A program made the position numbers and the translations under genes. Shown here in pieces: positions 1 through 10,922 of a stretch of 64,000 bases of DNA. The notes beneath the pieces are model-generated. The model made no database searches. It saw only the letters and a list, made by a program, of their open reading frames with translations, and was not told where the DNA came from. Source of the DNA: Argyresthia goedartella (Eukaryota; Arthropoda; Insecta; Lepidoptera; Argyresthiidae); NCBI GenBank assembly GCA_949825045.1, contig OX463827.1, forward strand, positions 8,640,501-8,704,500, given 5' to 3'. The first letter of the stretch is position 1. Every line of letters starts with the position of its first letter.

Positions 1-176
1 AATAATTCCTGCTTATTTTTTATTTTTAATTAATATTGTAATATTTTAAAAATCTGTGGGAGTTGCTTCGCCCTTCTCCTTTCACAGGGTCCAATGTAGA
101 GAAGGGGCAAAAAATGAAGTTTCCTAAGTATATGTAAATATCAAAGTAATAAAGAAATTTGAACATTGAACATTGA
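1..176 (+). mobile_element. 3' end of a CR1/Jockey-like LINE (5'-cut by window edge)
   Basis: The stretch matches the 3' untranslated end of LINE copies at 45510-45725 (+) and 37583-37800 (-): an A/T-rich leader, then a segment reading CTGTGGGAGTTGC, CCAATGTAGAGAAG and AGTATATGTAAATATC, ending in short TTGAACA-type tandem tails. No coding sequence of the element is left inside the window. The family assignment comes from the copies that retain coding sequence. Confidence 0.75.
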
Positions 177-1020
177 AAATGTTTAACTAAAGTCGAACGG
201 GAAGTTCACTACCTTGCTGCTACCACACCCAGATATGTATACAGATATTGATTCAAAATCATAGTCACCTTATAAACACCCACTAAAGGGATACCTTATC
301 AACAGTTTAGTGCGATTTAACACAAGCTGCTTAAGTGTTTCGAAATCGCAAGAGCCCAACCCACTGGCTCCCCACATTGAATTTATTGAGCTACTATTGA
401 CCAACGTTGGCCGAAATTATGTCCAACAACGTAGGAGGCAGTTTTCTAAAATTTCATTCATAAAGGCCATAAAAGCCCATTTCTATAGTTCCTCTACACT
501 TCCAACACAATTAACTATTCCTCTTTAAGGCGAGATCGAATACTATGGCGGCGCGAAATGGTCTCGATACTGGTATTCTCCTTTGTGGTGGCAGCACAAA
601 CTGCGTGTTGGATTATGGAAGAAGTTTATGGAGTTTTATATGAGTCAGATATTCGTGATGATGATCTCGAATTTCCTTATTTTATGTGTTTGGTAAATTA
701 ATTGACTTTGCTATCGCAAAAAAAGACGGTAAAGTATAAAACAAATAAAAAAAATCGGTTCGGCAGCAAGTACCGTACAAGCAACTTCTCTTGAGAAGAA
801 TTCTTTTTTTTAATGTTTCGATACCTAGAAAATCATTTGAGAATTATTACTGGAATGGAATAACAACTTTCAATTGAAGTTAAAAATTAAAAAAAAAAAC
901 AATTTTTTAACATTACACAATAATTAATAAATTTTATCGAATTTAAAGAATTTTCACGAAAAAGATGACGTCATAGTGGGTCCGCCATTTTGAATTTTAA
1001 AAAACTGATGAAAGATTCGA
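177..1020. other. Intergenic stretch, nothing recognised
   Basis: AT-rich sequence without a supported gene. A 72-codon frame at 310-528 and a short one near 545-660 lack family resemblance, splice signals or codon structure that I can defend. Confidence 0.5.
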
Positions 1021-1264
1021 AACCAGCACCCTCAAAAACCCACATCTACCCCTCAATACTTGGAATTACATACAAAATTAACGTTGCGTGTTCAAAAAAG
1101 TCAGTTTTTTACAAATAAAAAACGAACCGCTGGACCGATTTTTTCTAGACTCCTTTCAGATCTAAGTCATGACGTGGCGTATCGATTGATATGGTCATCA
1201 AAGCGATTCGGTCCAGTAGTTATTGAGAAAACGAATTCCATAATTTTGATCACGTACATACGTA

Positions 1265-1302
<38 letters not shown>

Positions 1303-1320
1303 TCACTCTAAAAATGATTG
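1021..1320. repeat. Repeat-like segment ending in an (AC)n microsatellite
   Basis: A run of about 15 AC units lies at 1268-1298, directly after a CGTACATACGTACGTAC stretch. The preceding 200 bases resemble the tail of a degenerate interspersed repeat (a phrase like CGGTCCAGTAGTTATTGAG is common in insect repeats), but no second copy is in this window. Confidence 0.55.
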
Positions 1321-1869
1321 CAAATGATTCTCCAGGTCTTAAAACGTAAAGAAAACACAAAATTACCTATTTCAATTTTCAGACCTATTATAATAACTTC
1401 TCAAGAGAAGTTAATATATATTTTTGTTGGGTCGTAAATCAAAACTTACTTCGGTGTAAGTAAAGAAACAATGAGCTATTAACAGAAACTTGCTGTTTAG
1501 ATTGTGCAAAAATATAGATCTAACCTGAAATGAATAGGAAGTATTGATATGTAAATAGGATAGTTAGTTTGTGGAAGAGAAAGATAATTACGCACAAGTA
1601 CTTAGCAGAGAACAAACACCGTGAATGTATGTGAGCAATCATTATATTGGCACGTTCCAATAGTTGCTGTTACCTCCGTTAGCCGCGGGCGCAAGTTTCA
1701 AGATGATGGCGGTTTTATATGGATGAAGAGGTAGATAAGGCATGTGCATCAAATTGTAGGGCAAAAGATTGTGTCACTCCCTATATTGTGACAAAGAATA
1801 GGTAGGTATAATAATAATGATAGAGAAATCTAAAAAGCAATACGAAACTTCTGAACAACTTTATACAAT

Positions 1870-1906
1870 GACCGGATCTTTGATTTCTGAAATCAAAGAT
1901 CCGGTC
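1870..1906. repeat. Perfect 18-bp inverted repeat with 1-nt loop
   Basis: The left arm is GACCGGATCTTTGATTTC (1870-1887), the spacer is T (1888), and 1889-1906 is its exact reverse complement. It sits in otherwise unremarkable sequence, so it is not a transposon end that I can recognise. Confidence 0.95.
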
Positions 1907-3159
1907 TTGCCGACAAGATTTTTTATGAATAACTTAAGAGATTTTCTCAATACCTGCTCGACAATTCCACATTATACAGCATGCAAACCTTACGTAAAGC
2001 AATATATAGCCCGTGGATTTAGCCGGGTCATAATATTGCACTGAATTTCATTGCAGTCCGCTGGTTAATAACATGATCTTGCTTTTCATAGTTCTTATTG
2101 TTATGAGCTTAAAGTCAAATTTCCTGAAATATGAACAGCGCGCAGCCGCTTGGTGCGGGGGCGGAGACAGGGGCAGCGCCAAAAAAGCGCCACGGCAAGC
2201 AGATATAATAGTATTTATCTGTGATGGAACACATTATAAATAAAGCAAAAGCCGCGAGTGTTGCATGACACTTATTAAAGCTTCAAAGATTCTATTATCT
2301 TTCCACAACTGGACTGATGTATCAAACATAAATTTTCACTCTTAATTTACTTTCGTGAAAAACTCTTTCAGTTGTCTTGCTTACTTTATTATTTCACAAG
2401 AGGTATGAAAAGTAGAATACACTCCTTGGGGATAAAACTTTTTTGTCTTGGACGCGCTTGATCCATCACTGCACTCAAGACTCAGTTTGGGAGATAAATC
2501 TGGAGTCCCTCGTTACGAGCAGGATTCAATGCCCGTGAAATTAAACAGTGCCTTATCCCCTTGGTCACTCCTCTAATTCAAACAAGTTCTCTTTTGAGAG
2601 ATTTGAACTGAGCATTTGAACACGTTATTTTAATCAATTCTTGGAGTATTTTCTAATGAATAAAAAAATGCATTCGTTGAGATATCTAAACGAGTAACAC
2701 GCTTTGTGCATAACTTAGACTCCGCCCGAGCTACCAGCGGCAGCGGCAGCGGCGTCGGCCATCCAAGGCGCCTGCACGCATCGTTTTATATGAGTTAACT
2801 ATACTTAGCCACAGAACATCGGACGCAACTGTGCACTGAATTGTGAAAATTACTAGTTGCGTGAACCTTTAGTTAGAATGAAATGGTCAAGATTTCTAGA
2901 TTATGAAAGCCTTTCTTCGTATTCCTGTCATGTTAAGTGAGGTACGCCAGTGAGTGATTGCTATTTTATGCTACTCGATCTCCTACCCGTAGACTTTCGC
3001 CAGTTTTGCAGTTAACTATTGTTTGATAATAAATAAAAAAGACATGCTGACTTATTCGCTTGTACATTGTCTAACAAGAGCAAAGGAATATGTCTGCTAT
3101 TGTAAATAGACACGCTTAAATGACCATTTAAAGCCTCTGATTCACTTCTTTTAATGAGT
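1907..3159. other. Intergenic stretch, nothing recognised
   Basis: No gene or repeat copy is recognised. A GC-rich patch at about 2705-2770 contains a short GGCAGC trinucleotide run. Nothing indicates that it is an exon. Confidence 0.45.
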
Positions 3160-3579
3160 TTAGGCAAATCTTTGATGAAGATCGTAGCTTCATCGGAAGG
3201 CATGTATAGAAAAGACACATCAACTTATTCTTTCTAAATGCCATTTCAAACAAAGTTTCAGGCCAAAGCACAAAAATGAGTACAATTTTGTTTAAAATGG
3301 TTTTGAATAGTGCGTAGTCGAGTCTAAGCCGATTCTGTAAGAAATTTCCGGTGTTCTTTATATCCTAGTTTTGGCAAATCTTTGATGAAGATCGTAGCTT
3401 CATCGGAAGGCTTGTATAGAAAAGACACATCAACTTATTCTTTCTAAATGCCATTTCAAACAAAGCTTCAGGCCAAAGCACAAAAAATGAGTACAATTTT
3501 GTTTAAGATGGTTTTGAATAGTGCGTAGTCGAGTCTAAGCCGATTCTGTAAGAAATTTCCGGTGTTCTTTATATCCTAG
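3160..3579. repeat. Tandem duplication, two units of about 210 bp
   Basis: Unit 1 (about 3160-3368) and unit 2 (about 3370-3579) are nearly identical, with a period of 210-211 bases. Both start at GGCAAATCTTTGATGAAG and end at GTGTTCTTTATATCCTAG. Differences are a few substitutions and one added A in unit 2, so the duplication is recent. Confidence 0.95.
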
Positions 3580-3584
3580 AATGC

Positions 3585-3843
3585 TGGTGAATAGCTTGGG
3601 CGAGAGAGTGTCCTTCCATCGGACACCCCGGTCAATAGACACTGGGTCGGTGTTTCTATGCTTGCATTGTCGCGGATCCATACATCTCCCTGAGTATGTA
3701 CAGCTATGTCCCTACAACTATGTACAGCATCGCTGCAGCATTCATATGTGATGATGTCAATTCTGCAGCGGAGAGAGTGGATAACTGCTCAGTGCCCAAC
3801 ACTGTCAAACGCCTGCTCATAAGCGACTTCATTCACCAAGGTA
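3585..3843 (-). pseudogene. RTE-like LINE reverse-transcriptase fragment
   Basis: On the minus strand the frame entering at 3843 reads a YEQAFDSVGH motif, corresponding to the YEKAFDSV block of RTE-type endonuclease-reverse transcriptases. After an in-frame TGA it ends with GRTLSPKLFT, which corresponds to the G-x-x-LSPxLF block. The fragment is degenerate. Its upstream continuation lies at 4560-4636, on the far side of a nested element (3855-4556). Family knowledge supports RT; the exact clade is inferred. Confidence 0.65.
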
Positions 3844-3854
3844 AAAAGTAAAAA

Positions 3855-4556
3855 AAAAACCGACTTCAAGTTCCTCCCCGGCCTAGATGCGAATGTGTAT
3901 GAAAAATTCCCATAAAAACTTTGCTGTACGGAAGCATTAACCAAAACGTCATCTGTGATATATTTTTTTGTATTTTTTATTTTTTTTAAAAAGCGCCAAA
4001 TAAATTTTGATAAAAATTGTGTGGGACCACCTCTGAAGTATAACCTACCAATCAAATCAAGAATCATCAAAATCTGTTCATAATTGACTGAATAATCGCG
4101 TAACAAACATAAAAAACCGGTCAAGTGCGAGTCTAAATCGCGCACGAAGGGTTCCGTACCACCGTTCAATGGAAGCGATGGTGTGGAGTGAATAGTTTGG
4201 ATTTTACACAGCAAAATATTGTTTACAAAGTTATTGGTGCGGTTACTTTCACACTCCATGTACGTAACCAGGTGCATCCATAAGTTTGTATATGGTATTG
4301 AAAGAATTGTTGTATGGGAGCCCCCTTAAATATTTCTTTTATCCTGTTTTTTAGTATTTGTTGTTATAGCGGCAACATAAATACATAATCTGTGAAAATG
4401 TCAACTCTCTAGCTAGCTAGGTTCTTGAGATACAGCCTGGTGACAGACGGACGGACGGACAGCGGAGTCTTAGTAATAGGGTCCCGTTTGGAACCCTTCG
4501 GGTACGGAACCCTAAAAACAGACAAACTGAGAACCTCCTGCTCTTTGAAGTCGGTT
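3855..4556. mobile_element. MITE-like element with CCGACTTCAA ends, carrying a nested repeat
   Basis: CCGACTTCAA at 3860-3869 is mirrored by TTGAAGTCGG at 4545-4554, each flanked by A or T runs. This end signature is one I know as very common in Lepidoptera. A P-repeat copy (4112-4518) is inserted within it, and the pair splits an RTE-like LINE, giving a three-level nest. Confidence 0.65.
4112..4518 (+). repeat. P repeat, full-length copy 1
   Basis: The copy starts AACCGGTCAAGTGCGAGTC and ends GGTACGGAACCCTAAAAA, with an ACGG run near 4446-4460. Subterminal inverted repeats AGGGTTCCGTACC (4148-4160) and GGTACGGAACCCT (4501-4513) are perfect. Nearly identical copies are at 41009-41427 and 44989-45393, with a more diverged one at 11693-12075. 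No coding capacity is supported; a minus-strand frame that recurs in each copy is a by-product of copy similarity. Confidence 0.9.
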
Positions 4557-4559
4557 GAA

Positions 4560-4636
4560 AAGTGGAGCACAAGGGCTGGTTGTATTCTCAGCATTTTCCA
4601 TCAGCTGCTTGACCGCATGGCGTGGTCCAAAGTCGA
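4560..4636 (-). pseudogene. RTE-like LINE RT fragment, upstream part
   Basis: The minus strand reads an AVKQLMENAE motif, as expected shortly before the YEKAFDSV block of RTE-like reverse transcriptases. It pairs with the piece at 3585-3843 across the nested insertion. Frame is lost near the insertion boundary. Confidence 0.5.
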
Positions 4637-4678
4637 TATCGTCCCCGGAAGCCAGCTTGCTCGTGAGGTTAGTGAGTG

Positions 4679-4749
4679 CTGCAGTCGGTGCTACTCATGT
4701 ATGACAAAGTACCACTCTGTCACACATGCATGAGTAGCATCGGCTGCAG
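4679..4749. repeat. Imperfect inverted repeat, 21-bp arms
   Basis: Arms at 4679-4699 and 4729-4749 pair at 19 of 21 positions (both bounded by CTGCAG and CATG), with a 29-nt loop. Weaker pairing continues outward (CTCGTGAGG against GTACGAG). Confidence 0.75.
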
Positions 4750-4759
4750 CAGTCTGTAC

Positions 4760-5725
4760 GAGCCTGAGTGATCTCTTCAAGGGAGCCGCACACTCTACAC
4801 CTCGGAATATGGAACGATCGGAAACTAACCTGAAAATCCTCTTATAAAACCAAATAAATAATTTGTGTTATCCTCGAACTATTGTTATTAAATACTTACT
4901 TCTTCCTCCCACTCCCGAAAGGTATGATTGAATTAAATATTATTTGACTACGATTTATCTCGGGCCATTTAAATAAACTTACTTACGGCCATACCCAGAT
5001 CGTTTAACGTTTCATTAAGGATTACTTAGTAATCCTTTTTTAATTATAACATTTAGGAATCGGATTAATAGTTCATTAAATGAGTATGGCGGTAAATGCC
5101 AGAAATGGGTTTCAACTATCCGTAATTTGCAACCTTACAAGACTCCGTGACAAACCATAGTCAAACCTCAAAAAAAAAGCCAAACTCAGTACATTTTGTT
5201 TTTTAATACGCCATACAAGAAGTTTAATTTTTGTAGTAAGACCGTATTTTGTTGTATAGGTGCCTTTCATAACTCAAGTAAAGTAATGACTAAGAATAAA
5301 CGAATTCTGACAAAAACTCGCTAAAACTGATTAGCACACCCGCATTGCTTAACAAACTACACAATCATTAAAGCTACTTTTACAAAACGCCTGTTACAAG
5401 TGTCTGATACAACAAAAACTCGGACTGAATCGATAATGCTAAAATCGCGTGCCGCTTTCGGAACTTTATTCGCGGCTTTTTCGAACTAATAAGCATTTAT
5501 AACAGTTGCGAACGATTCTGGTTTCGGATTTACTAGTGTACCATACTTAGTTTCACTTCTAAGGCGAAAAAAATATTAATAAATGGCTAAACCGTGCCTT
5601 TGCTACGCCGCGCGGGAAAAAGTAAAACGCTATATTGTTGTTATTCTAACACAGTTAACTTTGTTCCCAGTCAATTTCATAGCGTACAAGTGATCCCGTG
5701 CAAAGTGTATCCCCGTAAATCGGCA
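4760..5725. other. Region upstream of the hillarin-like gene
   Basis: No repeat copy or coding frame is recognised. It should contain the promoter and 5' untranslated exon of the downstream gene if transcription starts near exon 1. I cannot place a TATA box or initiator with confidence. Confidence 0.4.
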
Positions 5726-5841
5726 AAGTGACAGTTGAAATTCCAAGTGGCCGGAAGTGACAGTCGAAATTGCAAGTGGCCGAAAGTGACAGTCGAATTT
5801 CCGAGTGGCCGAAAGTGACAGTCGAAATTCCAAGCGGCTAA
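5726..5841 (+). repeat. Four 29-bp tandem units just before the hillarin-like start codon
   Basis: Units at 5726-5754, 5755-5783, 5784-5812 and 5813-5841 each begin AAGTGACAGT and contain GAAATTCCAAGTGG-like sequence, with one to five differences between them. The array ends 35 bases before the ATG at 5877, so it is probably 5' leader or proximal promoter. No ATG occurs in the units. Confidence 0.95.
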
Positions 5842-5876
5842 AAAGTGTTAGTGATGCCGTGATAAGCCCAGCAGCC

Positions 5877-6026
5877 ATGTATCGGCCGAACTTCTACGAA
5901 AGCACCTGTTTCAGGTGCAATGAGATCGTCTATCAAGTGGACAGGGTGGGTCCTCTTAAGGACTTCACCTTCTTCCACAGCGGCTGCTTTAAGTGTGCTG
6001 TTTGCGGCACCAAGTTGACTTTGAAG
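5877..6026 (+). CDS. Hil: Hillarin-like protein, coding exon 1 (first part of LIM domain)
   Basis: The exon encodes residues 1-50, starting at an ATG with G at -3, and is followed by a consensus donor (AAG|GTGAGT, phase 0). It carries six of the eight LIM zinc ligands: C11, C14, H34, C37, then C40 and C43. The spacing C-x2-C ... H-x2-C-x2-C-x2-C is diagnostic. The remaining pair comes from exon 2. The order and wording of the LIM domain and the conserved linker in exons 2-3 match my recollection of insect hillarin, a cytoskeleton- and septin-linked LIM plus transglutaminase-like protein; that identification rests on memory, not a search. The reading frame stays open upstream of 5877 through the 29-bp repeats, but with no ATG. 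Confidence 0.85.
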
Positions 6027-6216
6027 GTGAGTTCAAATTTCGTATCCTTAAGCTGATATTCAGAAATAACCTGTGTATATCTCACGCTTATATTATTATA
6101 CTCATGAAAATGATAGAATACTTAAATACTCGTATAATACAACTGCAGTGTACAATGAAATTGAAACAATTGCAACACCGGTGTGCCTCCGAATAAGCCT
6201 TCTTATAATTACTACG

Positions 6217-6471
6217 ACGACCCGAATGGCCGAGTCGACAGTGACCCTGCCTACGAAGCCAAGGGTCCCGGGTTCGAGTCCCGGTGGGGGCAAATATTTG
6301 TTTGACGGATGTTTGTACCCTAGTCATGGTTGTTTATCTATCTAAGTATAATATTTATCTATATAAGTATGTGTCGATACACTAGTACCCAAGATACAGG
6401 GAATCCTAGTTTGGGGCTAGATCAATGTGTGTAAATAGTGTCCAAGATATTATTATTATTATTATTACTAG
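6217..6471 (+). mobile_element. SINE family A, copy 1
   Basis: A tRNA-like head includes the B-box GGGTTCGAGTCCC (about 6269-6281), followed by a body with CATGGTTGTTTATCTATCTA and GGGGCTAGATCAATGTGTG, and ends in an (ATT)n tail at about 6449-6468. Other copies are at 12451, 41850, 53604 and 60325. It lies in intron 1 of the hillarin-like gene. Confidence 0.9.
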
Positions 6472-6727
6472 ATCTTTATAGACCGCGTCACCTAATCTCA
6501 GACAGGATGAAGCTAATGCCTCACATGTTCCGCTGTATCAGACTATGCTGATACAAAACCAACTACTAAGATTCAGGAAAATGTGACTCAGATATTTACT
6601 TTTAGGGTAGGTATTTACTTCGTAGGAAAGGCTAGTCTGTACCTTATATGTGTCGTACCCATATGGTCGTACTCTATGATATATGGAGATGATAATTTCA
6701 TGAAATGGTCAACCATGGTTGGATTGT

Positions 6728-6900
6728 TCGATTCCCGGTAAGGGCAAATATCTGTGTGATGAGCATCAATATTTGTTTCTTAGTCTTAGATGTTTTCTGT
6801 TTATTTAAATAAGTATTTATCTCTATTAAATATATCTTCGTCGGGTACCCATAACATAAGGCCTTGTTGAGCTTAGCATGGGCCTATATTGATTTTTGTA
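6728..6900 (+). mobile_element. SINE family D, 5'-truncated copy
   Basis: It matches 28715-28925 from the B-box-like GTTCGATTCCCGG onward, through GTGTGATGAGCAT, TTTGTTTCTTAGTCTT and TTGAGCTTAGCATGG. The 5' half of the tRNA-like head is missing. Confidence 0.7.
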
Positions 6901-7105
6901 AGACTGTCCTCTAATATTTATTAATTTATAATTAGAGTTTTCACTGAAAGAAGATTTTTAAGGCAAAACACTGTGGTAGCTCAGGTGAAGACGACTAAAG
7001 AGTGAGAGAGCAGTGAAACCCCCGAATATTTTTCGTGTTAGTTAGACATGTATTTCAAAAATAAAATACACGTAATACTGAATAAAAATGCTTTTAAAAT
7101 ATGAT

Positions 7106-7350
7106 AATATTTAATCGCACACCAAAAATACTGATTTGCACAGCAAAAAAGGATCAGCAAAAACACTTTTTATGTTTTAAATATGTTTTATGTTTTTATA
7201 TTTTTTGTTGTTCTTACATGTTCAACCTAACACGAAAGATAAAGGTGGCTTCGCTTCGCTCACCCCCTTTACCCTTCACCTAAGCTACCGCAGCATTTTG
7301 CCCTGATATTTGCTGTGCAAATCAGTATTTTTGATGAGCAGTTTAATATT
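7106..7350 (+). mobile_element. M-A element, copy 1
   Basis: Terminal inverted repeats contain CAAAAATACTGATTTGCACA (left) and its complement near 7310-7338. The internal core holds GTTCTTACATGTTCAACC, GGCTTCGCTTCGCTCACC and CTAAGCTACCGCAG. It has no coding capacity. Six more M-A copies or fragments are listed below. Confidence 0.85.
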
Positions 7351-7459
7351 TATCTTTAAAATATATGTTTTCATGATGTTAAACGACGATTTTGAACATT
7401 TCATGAAGTGGTCGGCCAGATCATTTCGGTTGGCCATTTCATGATAAGATAATTCTATG

Positions 7460-8465
7460 ATTTGACCACGACATATCCACTATGACACGATACTTGTGAC
7501 AAACTGTGCAAACTGTGCGTGAAAACAGCTGACCTCGTGTCCTGGTCATAAAAACAATAATCTTACATCATAATTACAAAGTCTCAGAACACAAGCACAA
7601 CGGTATTCCTTTTTTGGGCAGTTTTTTTTTAAATTAAAACACCAATAACACAGTCCCCTGGCAGAATTGCGACTTTGAGATTTAAATTTCAGATATTATA
7701 ATTATGTGCATGTTATTTAAAACACAATTAGTTAACAATCAAGTCTTCTGGAATAAAAAATACCAAAAATTGTTTTCGATCGAACAGTCTCGTGCCAAAA
7801 TAAGTTTGCCACCGTGCCATTTTAAATTATTCTGCATGTACGGTGAAGTAATTAGTCTGAAATTCATGTCGCCATTCCATTTAGCGCCACTTCTCGATTG
7901 TGGCGGAGACCCGTGTCGAGGCTACAACGATACACACTCCCCTGTCATTCATATTTACAGTTAAAGTTGTAAACAATCTTAATAATTTGATAATGATTTC
8001 CATATATATTTATAGGGAATTCAGAAAATTAAAAAAATTATGGTAGTTTACTAGATATTTTTCTATTAATTCGAAAATTCACATTCCCCTGGCAGCAGTG
8101 CCCTGCTTTGTAACGTGGCAGATGACTTCTCTTGTTATGTAAATTTTACAACAGTCTCTTTTTTTAATTAGTTTTGTAACTGATACTCAATAATATCGTA
8201 GAGCCCAAAAATCCAGTAATTATTGAATGAAACATTTATTTTAACGAGTTTATATATTCAAGAGTACAGTACATAATGTACCTAAAGGTAGTGTCATTAT
8301 TATTATTATGACTTTGTATATTTTTCTTGAAAACTAAACAGTAATAATACAGGCCTCCGGATCCAATATTTTTGTAAAATTCATTGTTATGACCTTGGTT
8401 GCGGTGTATTTGCAACAGTTTCCTGCCACAGTCCCGTGGTATTTTCCCGAAAAATGCAATGTTCT
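7460..8465. other. Intron 1 sequence, nothing recognised
   Basis: AT-rich, without a supported exon, RNA gene or repeat copy. Frames of up to 95 codons here lack any resemblance I can name. Confidence 0.45.
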
Positions 8466-8830
8466 CCGGAAACACAGGGTGTCCTAAGGCTATGGCTACA
8501 TGGAGGGAAAATACATTAAACATTGTAGAAGGGCATTTTACTGAGAAAATACTTTATTTTGTTTTTAAAAACAGTTTCAACTGAAGCCATATTTTTTCAG
8601 TCGCTTCTGTTAACCGGGAATCGAATTTGCCAAATGTGGAAAAAATACCTGTAATTTCACGATACGGATCGAAGGGCTCAGTTTTATCTAAGAAACATTA
8701 TGAAATTTAACATTTTTTTATGATAATAATACTTTGAATCAGTCAGTTGTTAGAAACACGGCAGTCCGTGAAAAGACTTTTAATTTTTCTGAAAAAAAAT
8801 TAACTGACTGATATTAAAAATACTATTAAG
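8466..8830 (+). mobile_element. Fragment of the CAGGGTGTCC-ended DNA element
   Basis: Starts at ACACAGGGTGTCCTAAGGC (about 8474) and stays alignable by eye to the left part of the element at 30111-30822 (ATGGAGGGAAA, then GGAATCGAATTTGCCAAATG and a long tail). I find no matching right terminal repeat nearby, so this copy is truncated or rearranged. Confidence 0.6.
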
Positions 8831-9059
8831 ACGGCCGGTCAGTCCAACACAAGACAACAACGCTGCACCGAACTTTACCTATAGCAATTATATCAAAATT
8901 TAATCAGGAATATTTGACGTATCGTAATCGGTGAGTCCATATGAAATATACCTTATGTCAGTCACCATACTTTATTTGCTGAAACAGGTGAACAGCTACG
9001 CTAGGTAGCTACGCCTTCTCTGTAACAAAATGTCTTACAAAAGAACGGCTTATGTTTAA

Positions 9060-9370
9060 ACGATTACCAAAACGCACCTATTTTACTACCAATAAATTCG
9101 AAATGGATAAATGTCCACCAAAATGTGTTTGGATAAATGATCACCAAACTTATTTTTATGTTTTGTGTACTTAAGTTTATGTTTTAAGTATTTTTTGTTG
9201 TTCTTACATGCTAAACCTAACACGAAAGAATAAAGGGGGCTTCGCTTCGCTCACCCCCTTTACCCTTCACCTAAGCTACCGCAGTATTTTGCCCTGATAT
9301 TTTTTGCAACTTTTGGTGTTCATTTATCCATTTTGGGTAGGAAAAAATATTTTGGTGATCATTTTATATA
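9060..9370 (+). mobile_element. M-B element, copy 1
   Basis: The core is the same as in M-A elements (GTTCTTACATGCTAAACC ... GGCTTCGCTTCGCTCACC ... GCTACCGCAGTATTTTGCCC, about 9193-9305), but the ends differ. The left end reads ACGATTACCAAAACGCACC and the right end reads ATTTTGGTGATCATTTTA. The ends are inverted relative to each other (ACCAAAA / TTTTGGT). Copy 2, inverted, is at 10923-11222. Confidence 0.8.
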
Positions 9371-10922
9371 TATATTATATTTGTTGCCCAAAAGAACAGT
9401 GGGTCGACCGCACAAGCCCCGACGGTATCGGTGACGGCTTCATTTTGACAGCTTCGTGTTTAAACGCGCAAGAATGAACTTTATCATTATGACAATAGGA
9501 CAAGTCAATTCAAGCGTCGGTATCGGGATCAAGCCGCCGGGGCTTGGGCGGTAGACCCACTGGTCGAAAGTCGCTAGGGGCGTCAACCAAAGTGGCTAGA
9601 ATAAAGGCGCGTTCATAATGCGCCTACGTTTTGTACTCTCAGCTAAACATTTAAGTAACAAGTACTAGACAGTTATGAGGGGTATTACTAAAATAAAAAT
9701 TCTTATATTACCCAATTTCATATTTACCTTTATTTTAGAATTTTTTTTCTAATCTCATATAATGCATATATACCTAATACATACATATGCTGACCCTACA
9801 TATGAGCAGATAAACAAGCCGGGTCACAGAAAAAACTTAGCAATTGCACTAACACAAGATAGTAAAGCACGTCTGAAAGGGTACGAGTAGCATGAACAAA
9901 ATAAAAATTTCTCGCACTGTGAACACGGTCTTAGCGTCGTGGCTCTACCAATCAGATGCCAGTGTATTTCTTTCCCATTAACTTGTTTCGGCAAATAGAG
10001 TATAGCTGTGCTGACGTATTCGATGCGTAATTATACTGCTTCCTATGATGCATACTCCAATAAAACCGTGTGCACCATCTGTAGGTACTTCACATTGATT
10101 TGGAATACGAAACCGCTTTATTATCTTAGGTGATTAATGGTTGCCAAATGTATAATATGAGTTGCATTTCTATGTATGCAGTCTGCAAGATAGAAAGCCG
10201 GCTCAATGGATCAATATTTATATATTAACATACTATCCATCGTCCGCATGAATTTGCATCCCGCAGCGGGGAATATCGTAGATGTTCAAAGATGGAAAAT
10301 CATCGTAATTTGCGCGTCCAATCTGACTAGAAACTCTAGGTCGGGAGGTCAAATCGGCTGAGATTCTAAAGATATCGCTTACTCCTCCCTGGATAGTCCG
10401 CAAAACGTAAAATTAAGGTATTAATTTCAAGAAATCAAATTACGGATAAATTATTTCACTGTTTATAATTTGTCCGGCAAAATATTCACGGGCAGTTAAA
10501 AGGTTCTGTGTTATTAATGCCTCTACCAACCCGTGAAAGGTAACTGTAAATTAAAATTATAAAACATCCTCGACATAATAATGAAACCTTACGGGTAAAA
10601 ATAGGTTCCCTCGTTTCCTTGTTAAGCTGATAACTTGCGAACCACTGAACCGATTGCAATAAAAGAAGGCTAAAAACCAAAGTAAGGAAGTCTACTACTA
10701 TTTACAGGAAATCGAATTAAAATCCGTCCACCCGTTTGACCGCTAGGGTGCCATGGACAGAAACACAGACAGTCAGATTAACTAGCTGACAGTAGCCATA
10801 TACATGGCAGCATATTTATGAGCTCATGGCTTAGTTATTGAAGTCCAAAAATATTTCTGCAAGCCTATGCCAGCCAAGGGATTAAATTCATACTTATATC
10901 ATCCCTATTTTTTCATGATAAC
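9371..10922. other. Intron 1 sequence between two M-B elements, nothing recognised
   Basis: No supported gene. It contains a phrase at about 10600-10780 (accumulating GAACCACTGAACCGATTG-like wording) that resembles old insect repeats but has no second copy here. Confidence 0.4.

Larger units (their letters stand above)
6690..7460 (-). mobile_element. M-C element interrupted by a SINE D copy and an M-A element
   Basis: The left end reads ATTTCATGAAATGGTCAACC (about 6697) and the right end carries TTGGCCATTTCATGA (about 7430). Between them are a SINE-D fragment (6728-6900), a core resembling the M core in reverse (6955-7070), and a complete M-A element (7106-7350). The simpler copy at 29233-29480 shows the uninterrupted form. 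This is therefore a nested insertion of two elements into a third. Confidence 0.6.

Noticed and set aside
3789..4277. Minus-strand frames beginning MHLVTYMEC at 3789-4277, 40937-41173 and 44904-45152
   Set aside because: They recur only because they lie in copies of the P repeat. Lengths differ with the flanking sequence, and there is no other coding evidence.
5805..5876. Upstream extension of the hillarin-like start
   Set aside because: The frame is open but starts at GTG inside the 29-bp repeats. The first ATG, with good context, is at 5877.
6217..6292. Possible tRNA genes (also at 13403, 28715, 42040, 53790, 54100, 61262)
   Set aside because: They have A- and B-box-like motifs, but the ends do not pair as an acceptor stem and each continues into a repeated SINE body.
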